64,000 bases of DNA. It comes from Lacrimispora indolis DSM 755. GTDB lineage: Bacteria > Bacillota > Clostridia > Lachnospirales > Lachnospiraceae. The stretch's first letter is position 1, and the number at the start of each line of letters is the position of its first letter. This document shows positions 35,970 through 44,536 of the stretch, piece after piece. The notes under the pieces are model-generated. The model did not search any database. It was not told the DNA's origin and saw only the letters and a program-made list of their open reading frames with translations. The translations under genes were made by a program, and so were the position numbers. The stretch spans positions 2,976,001-3,040,000 of the forward strand of contig NZ_AZUI01000001.1 of NCBI RefSeq assembly GCF_000526995.1. Reading direction: 5' to 3'.

Positions 35970-37031
35970 ATGAACGTAGATAAAGAGTATTGTATGAGTT
36001 CATTTTTGATGTATAGAACGATTGCGGACAGAAATAAACAATTCTCGGAAAAAGTGATTCCTAATTTATATACAGATATTACTGAGAAAACGGTAATAAA
36101 AGATAGTAATGATTTGGAAAAAGCATTAGAAACCCGAATTGAGATGTGCACAAAGGATGGCAAAGCTGCTTTGGCCTTGTCAGGAGGTATTGATTCGGCT
36201 GTATTAGCGAAATTTATGCCGGAGGGTTCTACGGTATATACTTTTAAATGCATTGTTCCTGGTATAAAAGTTATAGATGAAACGGTTGCGGCTGCAAAGT
36301 ATGCAAAAGAATGTGGATTGATTCACAAGATTATTGAGATTTATTGGGAAGATTTTGAAAAGTTTGCACCTATTTTAATGTTACATAAAGGAGCGCCTAT
36401 ACACTCTATAGAAGTACAAATATATAAGGCATGTCTAAAGGCTAAAGCGGATGGATTTGAAAGAATTATCTTTGGTGAAAGTGCTGATTTAAATTATGGT
36501 GGGTTAAGTGGACTCATGTCTAAAGATTGGAAGGTTGGAGAGTTTATTGATAGATATTCTTATGTGAAACCTTATTATGTACTGAAAAACCCTGTGTCAG
36601 TATATGAACCAATAAAACAATATGAGAATGATGGATATATCAATGTTCATGAGTTTTGCCGTGGATTTTTTCTGGAAGAGGCTATGGGATCCTATTCAAA
36701 TGCGTGTCAGACGGCAGGAATAGGGCTGGAAACCCCATATGTCACTACACGGTTGGATGTACCTTTAGATTTACAAAGAATTAGAGAGGGTGAAAATAAA
36801 TATTTAATACGAGAGGTGTTTAAACGGCTGTATAGTGATTTTGAAGCTCCTGTAAAAACACCTATGCCTAGACCGACGAATGAATGGCTTATGGATTGGA
36901 GTGGTCCTTCTAGACCGGAATTTTATCCTCACTGTACAGATGATATGACCGGAGATCAAAAATGGTTAGTAATGGCCTTGGAGATGTTCCTTAATGTGTT
37001 GGAAAGAGGATATATAAATGAAAATAAATAA
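35970..37031 (+). CDS. Asparagine-synthase-like ATP-pyrophosphatase
   Basis: A 353-residue protein with the PP-loop ALALSGGIDSAVLAKF and the downstream FGESADLNYGG block of the asparagine synthase C-terminal domain. The N-terminal ~70 residues are not a glutamine-amidotransferase domain (no Cys2, too short), so ammonia or an amine would come from elsewhere. The protein would adenylate a carboxylate and form an amide or similar bond. Start ATG 35970 follows GGAGGG; the upstream ATG 35952 lacks an SD. It overlaps the DUF362 gene by 14 bases. Its place beside a cytidylyltransferase suggests amide formation on a small molecule destined for CDP activation or glycan attachment (inference). Confidence 0.78.
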   Translation: MNVDKEYCMSSFLMYRTIADRNKQFSEKVIPNLYTDITEKTVIKDSNDLEKALETRIEMCTKDGKAALALSGGIDSAVLAKFMPEGSTVYTFKCIVPGIKVIDETVAAAKYAKECGLIHKIIEIYWEDFEKFAPILMLHKGAPIHSIEVQIYKACLKAKADGFERIIFGESADLNYGGLSGLMSKDWKVGEFIDRYSYVKPYYVLKNPVSVYEPIKQYENDGYINVHEFCRGFFLEEAMGSYSNACQTAGIGLETPYVTTRLDVPLDLQRIREGENKYLIREVFKRLYSDFEAPVKTPMPRPTNEWLMDWSGPSRPEFYPHCTDDMTGDQKWLVMALEMFLNVLERGYINENK

Positions 37032-38250
37032 GGTGGCTATTGAAAAATGTTATGACTACTCTGATTTTGAAATTGAACATTCTTTAAATAAACTTATGTT
37101 AGATTTAGGCTTGAATGTAGATAATCCGTTTGAAGAATTCATAAAACCGGGGATGTCCGTTTTTATTAAGCCCAATTGGGTAGCTTCGAGATGGAGGGCT
37201 TCATGCGATCATGAAGGTACACTGTATTCTGTAATTACACATGAAAAAATAATAGAAGCTGTGGCTGATAGAGCTGCGAAGGCTCTTGGCGGTAAAGGCC
37301 AAATTATTATTGGAGATAATCCTTCAATAGATGCAGATTTTTCAGAATTAATGGAGTTTACTGGAATAAAAAGATTAGAAACAAAGTATTCAGTACCATT
37401 GAGAGTCATAGACATGCGTCCATTAGTTTGTGATGATTTAAAATATTATGGACAACGTGATAAGATGGTGACACAAACGGGCGATCCAAATGGAGAGGTG
37501 CAGGTTAATTTAGGTAAAGATTCAATGCTTTATAATGTTGATTCAACCCTATTTCGAGGAGTTTTTAATGAGCGTGAAGAGACCATAAAATCTCATACAG
37601 GAGAAAACCAATTATACACTTTTGGCCGTAGTCTTTATGATGCTGATGTATATATATCCATTCCTAAAATGAAAACACACCAAAAGGTAGGAGCCACACT
37701 GAATTTAAAAGGGTTAGTTGGCAGTGTAACTGATAAGAATCAGTTAGTACATTGGAAAGTTGGCTCCCCAGAGTTGGGTGGAGATGAATATCCGAATTTG
37801 CAGGCATTTGAAGCTGCTAAAAAGGCAAGAGTAACGCATAGGGGTTCTTGGCCAGGAAATGATACAATATGGAGGATGGTTGTTGATTTGTACAAATCAA
37901 TGCATAAAAAAAAGCGTAGTTATTTTACAATTATTGATGGTGTCATATCAGGTGAAGGGCAAGGACCCTTTTGCACTACAACAAAATATTCAAATATACT
38001 TGTGGCCGGCCAAGACCTACTTTCCACTGATATTGTAACTGTAAAGCTTATGGGCCTGAATCCCTCTAAAATAAGTTATCTAGATTATTTTTTGGAAAAC
38101 GGTAGTGTAAGTTATGATGAGATAGAGGTAAAATCTACAATAGATCTTTTTAATAAGCCAGGAGGGGAATTTCTCGAAGCACATGACCGATATCTTGATT
38201 TTAAGGTTGTTCCACAGTGGGAGTGTATAAAAACAGAGTTAAAGAGTTAG
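37018..38250 (+). CDS. DUF362 domain protein
   Basis: A 410-residue DUF362 protein. MSVFIKPNWVASRWR and VITHEKIIEAVADRAAKAL match the family's opening (IKPN ... THPE), followed by IIIGDNPSIDAD. SIPKMKTHQKVGATLNLKGLVG and FTIIDGVISGEGQGP are the other family hallmarks. No CxxCxxC ferredoxin segment is present, unlike many DUF362 proteins. The biochemical role of DUF362 is not established. The gene overlaps the ATP-pyrophosphatase gene, so they very likely act in one pathway. Codon use and base composition are AT-rich compared with the rest of the window, suggesting acquisition. Confidence 0.8.
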   Translation: MKINKVAIEKCYDYSDFEIEHSLNKLMLDLGLNVDNPFEEFIKPGMSVFIKPNWVASRWRASCDHEGTLYSVITHEKIIEAVADRAAKALGGKGQIIIGDNPSIDADFSELMEFTGIKRLETKYSVPLRVIDMRPLVCDDLKYYGQRDKMVTQTGDPNGEVQVNLGKDSMLYNVDSTLFRGVFNEREETIKSHTGENQLYTFGRSLYDADVYISIPKMKTHQKVGATLNLKGLVGSVTDKNQLVHWKVGSPELGGDEYPNLQAFEAAKKARVTHRGSWPGNDTIWRMVVDLYKSMHKKKRSYFTIIDGVISGEGQGPFCTTTKYSNILVAGQDLLSTDIVTVKLMGLNPSKISYLDYFLENGSVSYDEIEVKSTIDLFNKPGGEFLEAHDRYLDFKVVPQWECIKTELKS

Positions 38251-38523
38251 ATTATCTAATCTTAAAAAAAATCCCCAGGTTTTGTCTGAAAGTTACCTTT
38301 ATACGCAGATAGCAGATTTTCTTATACAGTTATATATATCATGGAATTCTTCGTAAGGTGAATAACAATAAAAAAGAAAGTGGATAAAGTGAAAAAATCA
38401 AAAACAACAATTTGGAATATGAGAATAAAAAAAATTATTCCTCACTATTAATTGTGCGGTAGCTGACTATATTTTACATTTCGGATATAGTATGATATGA
38501 CTATATAAAACGGTGGGTTTTGT
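38251..38523. other. AT-rich gap after the DUF362 gene
   Basis: About 270 AT-rich bases with no gene-sized frame. TTTACA at 38473-38478 with TATGAC at 38496-38501 (17-base spacing) is a possible promoter reading into the decayed gene and yjfB. Nothing else stands out. Confidence 0.35.
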
Positions 38524-38758
38524 ATGGAATTAATCAAAGAGGATTTATATGTCACAGCTGCATTGATGGAGAAGAAGCTAAAGCCCATTTATGATTAGCT
38601 TGAAATACTGTTAATTAAACAGGACATTACAACTCGTAAACTTAAAGATATTAATTTCAGGTTAACAAGTTTAGAAGTATACTAGCAAAAAAATAGGAAA
38701 AGTCAATGATAAAGTCGAAACATTGGTTGCCGTTTTGGAAGATAGGAATATTTTATAA
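38524..38758 (+). pseudogene. Decayed small coiled-coil gene
   Basis: ATG 38524 opens MELIKEDLYVTAALMEKKLK, then hits TAG. The same frame continues LEILLIKQDITTRKLKDINF and stops again. A second frame then gives KIGKVNDKVETLVAVLEDR to a stop at 38758. Together they read as one ~77-residue heptad-rich protein broken by a nonsense codon and a frameshift near 38685. The original function is unknown. Confidence 0.5.
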
Positions 38759-38809
38759 AAAAAAGGATTAATATTGTTTAAAAAAAGGGATTTATTTGGA
38801 GATGAAAGT

Positions 38810-39001
38810 ATGGATATTGGTGCGATCAGTATGGAAATGAGCCTTGCAAGAGTACAGCAGAGTGCAGGAATCAATGTTGCGAAAAAGGCCATTGATTCCC
38901 AGGAACTTGCCGCCGCCGGATTGCTTCAGATGGCTGATGCGGCGGTTTCCAGGCAACCCCCTACAGACGGGATTGGTCAGTTTGTGAATGTGAGAGCTTA
39001 A
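38810..39001 (+). CDS. YjfB-family putative motility protein
   Basis: 63 residues from ATG 38810: MDIGAISMEMSLARVQQ ... AGINVAKKAIDSQELAAAGLLQMADA. This matches the small YjfB family (putative motility protein), which in Firmicutes is typically found with flagellar or chemotaxis genes. TTGGAGATG lies upstream as SD. Upstream codons from 38774 are in frame but lack a good start. It sits directly before flagellin. Precise role unknown. Confidence 0.8.
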   Translation: MDIGAISMEMSLARVQQSAGINVAKKAIDSQELAAAGLLQMADAAVSRQPPTDGIGQFVNVRA

Positions 39002-39003
39002 GG

Positions 39004-39036
39004 AAAGGGGGATATGCAGATGTATATCCTCCTTTT
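39004..39036 (+). terminator. Terminator after yjfB
   Basis: A 12-bp stem (AAAGGGGGATAT / ATATCCTCCTTT, one G-U pair) with an 8-base loop, ending in TTTT. Confidence 0.8.
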
Positions 39037-39262
39037 CAACTAATGACATGGTCCTAACCTGTTCTCAGCTGCCATAAAATATTTTAAATATTTCAAAAAA
39101 AGACTTATTTTTTATTCCTATCGGTACGATAATGTAGATGAAAGGAAGTAGACTTCCCAAAGACACAAGTGTCAAATGTCTGGAATCATGAATGCGGATG
39201 GTACCCCGCAGGATTCCATCAAAAGCATTACTTATTTCCTGATTCAGGAAAAACATATCATG

Positions 39263-39302
39263 CAGGGAAAAGGAATTCCCTGTAACACATTCAAGGAGGA
39301 AA
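39263..39302 (+). promoter_or_regulatory. Candidate CsrA-binding leader of the flagellin mRNA
   Basis: A hairpin CAGGGAA-AAGGAA-TTCCCTG (39263-39282) places AGGA in its loop, the preferred CsrA site, and the SD AAGGAGGA (39293-39300) provides a second GGA. The Bacillus subtilis hag leader has the same two-site layout, where CsrA blocks translation until FliW relieves it. Binding here is inferred. The rest of the ~270-base gap contains only a CGATAATG element at 39127 resembling a sigma-28 -10. Confidence 0.5.
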
Positions 39303-39308
39303 TTATCT

Positions 39309-40562
39309 ATGAGAATTCAACACAACATCGCTGCAATCAACTCTTACAGACAGTTAGGCAGCAATAACACAGCAGTATCCAAGAACCTTGAGAAATTATC
39401 TTCTGGTTACAGAATCAACCGCGCAGGCGATGACGCTGCAGGTCTTGCTATCTCTGAAAAGATGAGAGCACAGATCACAGGTCTTGAGACTGCTCAGAAA
39501 AATGCCAACGATGGTATCTCTTTAATCCAGACCGCTGAAGGTGCATTAACAGAGGTTCACTCCATGTTAAACCGTATGGTTGAGCTGGCTGGACAGTCTG
39601 CAAATGGAACCTATCAGGATGCTGTTGACCGTGAAAACCTTCAGAAGGAAGTTAAATCTTTAACAGATGAAATTGATCGTATCTCTCAGGGTACAAACTT
39701 CAATGGTATCAATCTGTTAGATGGCAGCATGGGTAAGTCATCAACAAAGCTTAGCACCCAGCCTGCAGCAGGAACTGTAATTGGAAGTACAGTAGTTACA
39801 AAGTTTTCTGGAATGTCTCTGGCGTCAGGTGATACAGTTTCAGTTGCAGCTGGTACCGCAACTAATGGTGCTGGTGCTAAGACGAACGAAGTTGTTGTTA
39901 CGATTTTAAAGGAAGATGGATCTTCTAAGGATATCGTTATTGATCTTGAAAAAGCTGTTAAAAAGTCTGATGGAACCGCTCTTGGAACAGGTGCCCTTGG
40001 TACTGGAGATACTGGTGTAATTGACTTAACTGAAGCTGGTTTAGGTAAGATTGAATTTACAGCTAACGGTGCTGATACAGCTGAATCACTTGCAACTGGT
40101 CTTGTAGGTAAGTTTGCAGGACAGGCAACACCGGCGGCAGACTCTGGTGTCACAGGTGATGGTACTGGTTTGACATTGCAGATTGGAGATACAGCTGATG
40201 ACTTTAATAAGTTGACAGTTAGTGTCAAGAGTATGAGCTCCAAGTCCTTAGGAATCAATGGAGTTGACTTAAGTACTCAAAGTGGCGCTTCCAGTGCGAT
40301 TAAACTGATTAAGAATGCTATTAATACTGTATCCTCCACTCGCGGTGATTTGGGTGCTTTACAGAACCGTCTGGAGCACACCATCAACAACTTGGGTGTA
40401 ACTTCTGAGAACATGACAGCAGCTGAGAGCCGTATCCGTGATGTTGACATGGCTCAGGAAATGATGAACTATACAAAGAACAATATCCTTGTACAGTCTT
40501 CCCAGGCTATGCTTGCTCAGGCAAATCAGCTTCCTCAGGGAGTATTACAGTTATTACGGTAA
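39309..40562 (+). CDS. hag: Flagellin
   Basis: 417 residues. The conserved N-terminal D0/D1 region (about 1-140) starts MRIQHNIAAINSYRQL and includes LSSGYRINRAGDDAAGLAIS. The C-terminal D1/D0 region (about 325-417) includes SRIRDVDMAQEMMNYTK and ends in LLR. The central variable domain (about 140-325) is rich in Thr, Ser, Gly and Ala, a surface-exposed region suited to O-glycosylation. Codon use is highly biased, as expected for an abundant protein. SD AAGGAGGA; the leader has a CsrA-type hairpin. Glycosyltransferase and modification genes lie immediately downstream and upstream. Confidence 0.97.
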   Translation: MRIQHNIAAINSYRQLGSNNTAVSKNLEKLSSGYRINRAGDDAAGLAISEKMRAQITGLETAQKNANDGISLIQTAEGALTEVHSMLNRMVELAGQSANGTYQDAVDRENLQKEVKSLTDEIDRISQGTNFNGINLLDGSMGKSSTKLSTQPAAGTVIGSTVVTKFSGMSLASGDTVSVAAGTATNGAGAKTNEVVVTILKEDGSSKDIVIDLEKAVKKSDGTALGTGALGTGDTGVIDLTEAGLGKIEFTANGADTAESLATGLVGKFAGQATPAADSGVTGDGTGLTLQIGDTADDFNKLTVSVKSMSSKSLGINGVDLSTQSGASSAIKLIKNAINTVSSTRGDLGALQNRLEHTINNLGVTSENMTAAESRIRDVDMAQEMMNYTKNNILVQSSQAMLAQANQLPQGVLQLLR

Positions 40563-40577
40563 TTGTTTCTTTCATTT

Positions 40578-40610
40578 CCCCCGGAAGGATTTTCTTCCGG
40601 GGGTTATTTT
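40578..40610 (+). terminator. Terminator after flagellin
   Basis: A 10-bp stem CCCCCGGAAG / CTTCCGGGGG with a 6-base loop, followed by TTATTTTAT. It separates flagellin from the modification genes. Confidence 0.88.
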
Positions 40611-40635
40611 ATCGTAAATCAGGAGGAGATTTTCT

Positions 40636-42948
40636 ATGAAGCCTACAGTTCGGCTTTCCCAGTGTATGATTGTTAAGAATGAGGAGAAGAATATCCGGCA
40701 TGCTTTGAGCTGGGGAAAGGGAATTGTCTGTGAACAAATTGTTGTGGATACCGGTTCATCTGATAATACTGTCCGGATTGCAGAGGAAATGGGGGCAAAA
40801 GTGTTCTATTTCCCTTGGAACGATGATTTTTCCGCTGCAAAAAATTTTGCCCTGGAGCAAGCGCAGGGAGATTGGATTGCGTTTTTGGATGCAGACGAAT
40901 ATTTTTCGGAAGAAGATGCCAGGAAGATCTTGCCTTTGCTTAGCAGGGTTGAAAAGCAGTTTTCCCTCAAGAAAAGACCTAGAATTATAAGGAGCATGTT
41001 AGCCAACTTAAATGATTCGGGAGAGGTGTTTTCTACTGCTATGCAGAGCCGTATATTTAAGAATACACCCTTACTCCGTTATGAAAACCGGATTCATGAA
41101 CAGCTTTCCTTTAGGGGAGGTGATAAGGTTGTAACTCTTGATGCAACAGATATGCTTACCATCTATCACACAGGATATAGTGATGCTGCCTATAAAGAGA
41201 CTGGAAAAATAGGACGTAATCTTTCTCTGCTGGAGCAGGAGGTGGAAAGGGAACCAGAAAATTATAATGCCTGGTCCTATCTGGGTGATACACTTTTGGC
41301 TGAGGGGAAACTTAAAGAGGCTGAGTCCGCTTACATCCGTGTGATGGAACATATGGGAGAGTCTGTCATGATAGATAGGAAGGATGCGACTTATTGCAAC
41401 TTACTCAAAATTAAGTATATGACCCGTTGGGAAGGAGAGAAAGAAGTCCTTTCTATATATCAGAAAGCCAAAGACAATGATTGCATTTCCCCAGATGTGG
41501 AATATTGGCTGGGATTTTGGTATTATCAACAGGGAATGGAAGAGAAGGGACGTTTTTATCTGGAACTTGCACTTTCGCAACTGGATAAGCACCGGATGCT
41601 CAGCAATCTGGCTATAGCAGGGAATCTCTCCAGTGTATACAGGAAGATTTTTATGTCATACAAAAAGCTGGGGCAACCGTCTGACATGATCCGATACGGA
41701 GTTTTAGCTTTAAGAGCAAACCCTTATCAGGAAGCTGTGGTAAAAGAAATTCTTCTACTTTTGAAAAAGGAATCCGGGGAAGAAGAGACGGCTCAGGCTA
41801 CTTTTGGATTTTTGTCGAAACTTTATGATCTTTCTTCTGCAAAGGATCGGCTTTTTCTGTTGAAGTCTTCTAAGCTGGCTTATTTTTCTGCCTTAGAGGA
41901 GCGGATTTACGGTTTGTTGTCTTTGGAAGAAAGAAAGCTATTAGAACAAAATCAGGCATTGCTGTATTCTGCTTCAGAGGAAGAGGTCAGGGAAGAATTT
42001 CCAGGCTTTGACTGCCGTAATGAACTGGATTGGGAATATCTTGCTTTTATGAAGGGTGTTCATTCCAAGGAGATCCCTGAGCTGATGGATTCGTTTAAAA
42101 ATAAATTGTTTGAGTTGAACAAGGCTTATGGCGGAGTAATAGATACTTATGCAGAAAACTTTTCCCGTTTTCACCTTTGGGGCGAGATAAGACCGGCGGA
42201 AGATAATTACAGAGCATTGGAAAGAAGAATTGCCTGTGTAAAAAATAGCTGGGAAGACTTTTTGTGGCTTTATCAAAAGTTGTCTGATTATCAGTCAAAA
42301 AAGATACTTACAGCGATTTTGAAGAACTGGATATCTTTGGATACAGACAGACTTTCTCGAATAAAGAAAGGGCAGGAGGATTACTATGATTTGGACCTTA
42401 TCCCAGAGGGAAGGGGAAAGGTTTTTGTGGATGCTGGTGCTTATTTTGGAAATACCAGTCTTAATTATATAAAAACTTATGGAAGAGACTATAGGGAGAT
42501 TATTTGTTATGAACCCAATGACTCCTCAGCCAGGAAGCTGGAGGAAAATCTGAAAGGATTTGAAAACATCCAGATACGGCCCATGGGGCTTGACTCCTTC
42601 CAAGGGGAAAAACCTTTTGATGCCAGTGGAGATGATCCAATTATGTCTCATATTACTTCTGATAAGGAAGCCATTCCGGTCAGAACCGTTTCTCTTGATT
42701 TGGATGTGGCCGAAGCAATCGATATTTTGAACATTGATGTCGATGGATATGAGAGCCAGGTTTTGATGGGGGCAAAAGGTCATATAAATAAGAATCATCC
42801 AAATCTTATTATTGCACTGTACTATGACTTCGAGGATATAATAAAGATTCCGCGCATGATAGAAGCGATGAATCCTGATTATAAATTTTATTTACGTTAT
42901 TATGGAGGGGACCTGATTCCCACGAATTTTATGCTGTATGCAGTGTGA
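40636..42948 (+). CDS. GT2 glycosyltransferase-TPR-FkbM methyltransferase fusion
   Basis: 770 residues in three parts. Residues 1-~200 are a GT-A glycosyltransferase (MIVKNEEKNIRHALSW, VVDTGSSDNTVRIAEE, DxD in AFLDADEYF). About 205-400 are TPR-like helical repeats (YNAWSYLGDTLLAEGKLKEAE). From about 590 to the end is an FkbM-type SAM methyltransferase: VFVDAGAYFGNTSLNYI (SAM loop), ICYEPNDSSARKLEENL and ILNIDVDGYESQVLMGAK. The enzyme could both transfer a sugar and O-methylate the product. Its position right after flagellin and the TPR scaffold argue for modification of flagellin; that is inference. SD AGGAGGAG. It reads into the CDP-glycerol-transferase-like gene. Confidence 0.86.
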   Translation: MKPTVRLSQCMIVKNEEKNIRHALSWGKGIVCEQIVVDTGSSDNTVRIAEEMGAKVFYFPWNDDFSAAKNFALEQAQGDWIAFLDADEYFSEEDARKILPLLSRVEKQFSLKKRPRIIRSMLANLNDSGEVFSTAMQSRIFKNTPLLRYENRIHEQLSFRGGDKVVTLDATDMLTIYHTGYSDAAYKETGKIGRNLSLLEQEVEREPENYNAWSYLGDTLLAEGKLKEAESAYIRVMEHMGESVMIDRKDATYCNLLKIKYMTRWEGEKEVLSIYQKAKDNDCISPDVEYWLGFWYYQQGMEEKGRFYLELALSQLDKHRMLSNLAIAGNLSSVYRKIFMSYKKLGQPSDMIRYGVLALRANPYQEAVVKEILLLLKKESGEEETAQATFGFLSKLYDLSSAKDRLFLLKSSKLAYFSALEERIYGLLSLEERKLLEQNQALLYSASEEEVREEFPGFDCRNELDWEYLAFMKGVHSKEIPELMDSFKNKLFELNKAYGGVIDTYAENFSRFHLWGEIRPAEDNYRALERRIACVKNSWEDFLWLYQKLSDYQSKKILTAILKNWISLDTDRLSRIKKGQEDYYDLDLIPEGRGKVFVDAGAYFGNTSLNYIKTYGRDYREIICYEPNDSSARKLEENLKGFENIQIRPMGLDSFQGEKPFDASGDDPIMSHITSDKEAIPVRTVSLDLDVAEAIDILNIDVDGYESQVLMGAKGHINKNHPNLIIALYYDFEDIIKIPRMIEAMNPDYKFYLRYYGGDLIPTNFMLYAV

Positions 42949-43022
42949 TTTATCGGGGTGTTGAAGGTACGACATTTTTAAACTCTCATTTTTGCAAGGA
43001 AAATACAGGAAGGAAGTCGAAC

Positions 43023-44486
43023 ATGAGAAAGCGACATCAGCGGCAACTATTGGAATTGCTCGAAACAATCAGGGAAGCGCAGTCGGAGCATTTATATGAA
43101 AGTTGTCAAAGTGGTGCTCTTCATATTGGTGAATTTATTGAGAAAATAGAAGGCAAAGGTACAAATGCGGTTGAACTGCTGGAAGAATATTGTGATCTAT
43201 TATATAGGGCATATAACGGAGAAATAGGCGAAAAGCCGTTGCGGCGGCAACTGAATAAGATTGAAAATAGTATAAAGTTTGAATTAAAACCCGATAAGTA
43301 CAAGGCTCTTTTTCTTCCATACTATGATAATACATGGGAAACTATGAAAAGCGTATACGATGTGTTTTCTAGCGATCCTATGTTTGAAACTGAAGTGGTA
43401 ATCATTCCTATTATGCGTAATACAAACGTAGGCACAAAGTTCATTTGGGAGGATTATCTTACCCCTGCAGGGATTCCAAACACGCACTATGACGCATACA
43501 GTTTTGAGGAAGATTTGCCGGATGTTGTGTTTTATAATCAGCCTTATGACGGAGTTAATATCCCGAAGTTTCAGTCTCAAAACATTAGAAAGAATACGGA
43601 CTGCATGGTTTATATACCTTATGGCATAGCCGCTTCCAGTGCATTGGGAAAGTCGTATGAAAACAATCTTACCGGATTGGATTCTATACAGCGTTGTGAT
43701 ATATATATTGCTCAGAGTAAGGCGTTTTGTAAACAATATACGAAAGGTACTCTGTTGGAGAGAAAAGCGTTGGAATTTGGGCATCCAAAATGTGACTGCC
43801 TATATGATGCCAAGATACACGGAAATTTTACCCGATATCCGGAATGGGAGTCGGCAATTGGGAAACGCCGCGTAATTTTTCTGAATACCCACTATACTTA
43901 TATGGCAGAAGGAGTTGTGACTCATCCTGGTGTGCGCCGGCTCATTGATTCGGTCGCGCAAAACGAAAATTTATTCCTTATATGGCGGCCACACCCACAG
44001 GCATTCCTGATGAAGATGTCCATCGAAATGCAGGTCATGCTTGATTTTGCACATGCGCACGAGAGAATGATTTTAGATCGTACGCCAAGCATTACACCTG
44101 CTTATATGTATTCCAATGCTGTTGTTTCACTGTTTCCAAGCTCTATCGTGATGGATTCGTTGTTTCTGGATCTTCCGGTATTTCTTTTGGGGAGAGAAGA
44201 TTCCAAAAGTGCACTGGCGGCGCGTTTGAGAAGCCCTTTTTACAGTGCAATTGCTCACGAGAATTTCGATGAGCCACTGCCGGATGATGGCTCAGATGTA
44301 GAAAGTATGCGGTTATATACGGAACAGAGCGTGTTCGCCCCATTGGATGCATTTCTGCGAGAGATTGAAAATGGCGAGGACTCAAAACGTGAAGCGCGTG
44401 CCGAATTCCGCATACGGGAATTCCCGAATTCGGACGGTACCATAGCAAAGAAGATTCTTGAGAGTGTTAAGGCTAGATTGGGTTAA
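43023..44486 (+). CDS. CDP-glycerol:glycerophosphotransferase-like protein
   Basis: 487 residues. The N-terminal ~90 residues are helical. The rest resembles the TagB/TagF GT-B fold: KALFLPYYDNTWETMKSVY, YIPYGIAASS, ALEFGHPKCDCLYD and FLIWRPHPQAFL, then PAYMYSNAVVSLFPSSIVMDSLF, matching the family's phosphate-binding HP...S block. Family members transfer an alcohol-phosphate from a CDP donor. In C. difficile a protein of this family (CD0243) builds the phosphodiester of the type A flagellin glycan. ATG 43023 follows AAGGAAG; the in-frame GTG at 42945 overlaps the preceding stop and lacks an SD. No membrane segment is seen, consistent with cytosolic protein modification. Confidence 0.78.
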   Translation: MRKRHQRQLLELLETIREAQSEHLYESCQSGALHIGEFIEKIEGKGTNAVELLEEYCDLLYRAYNGEIGEKPLRRQLNKIENSIKFELKPDKYKALFLPYYDNTWETMKSVYDVFSSDPMFETEVVIIPIMRNTNVGTKFIWEDYLTPAGIPNTHYDAYSFEEDLPDVVFYNQPYDGVNIPKFQSQNIRKNTDCMVYIPYGIAASSALGKSYENNLTGLDSIQRCDIYIAQSKAFCKQYTKGTLLERKALEFGHPKCDCLYDAKIHGNFTRYPEWESAIGKRRVIFLNTHYTYMAEGVVTHPGVRRLIDSVAQNENLFLIWRPHPQAFLMKMSIEMQVMLDFAHAHERMILDRTPSITPAYMYSNAVVSLFPSSIVMDSLFLDLPVFLLGREDSKSALAARLRSPFYSAIAHENFDEPLPDDGSDVESMRLYTEQSVFAPLDAFLREIENGEDSKREARAEFRIREFPNSDGTIAKKILESVKARLG

Positions 44487-44536
44487 AGTAATATATATTA
44501 GCTGTATTCGTTATGGAACAGAACAGGGGTAGGCAT

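Noticed and set aside
39060..39140. Sigma-28 promoter for flagellin
   Set aside because: CGATAATG at 39127 resembles a sigma-28 -10, but no TAAA-type -35 lies at the required distance.
39686..40258. 190-residue minus-strand frame across the flagellin variable region
   Set aside because: Antisense shadow of a highly codon-biased gene; no SD, low-complexity Pro/Ser/Val composition.
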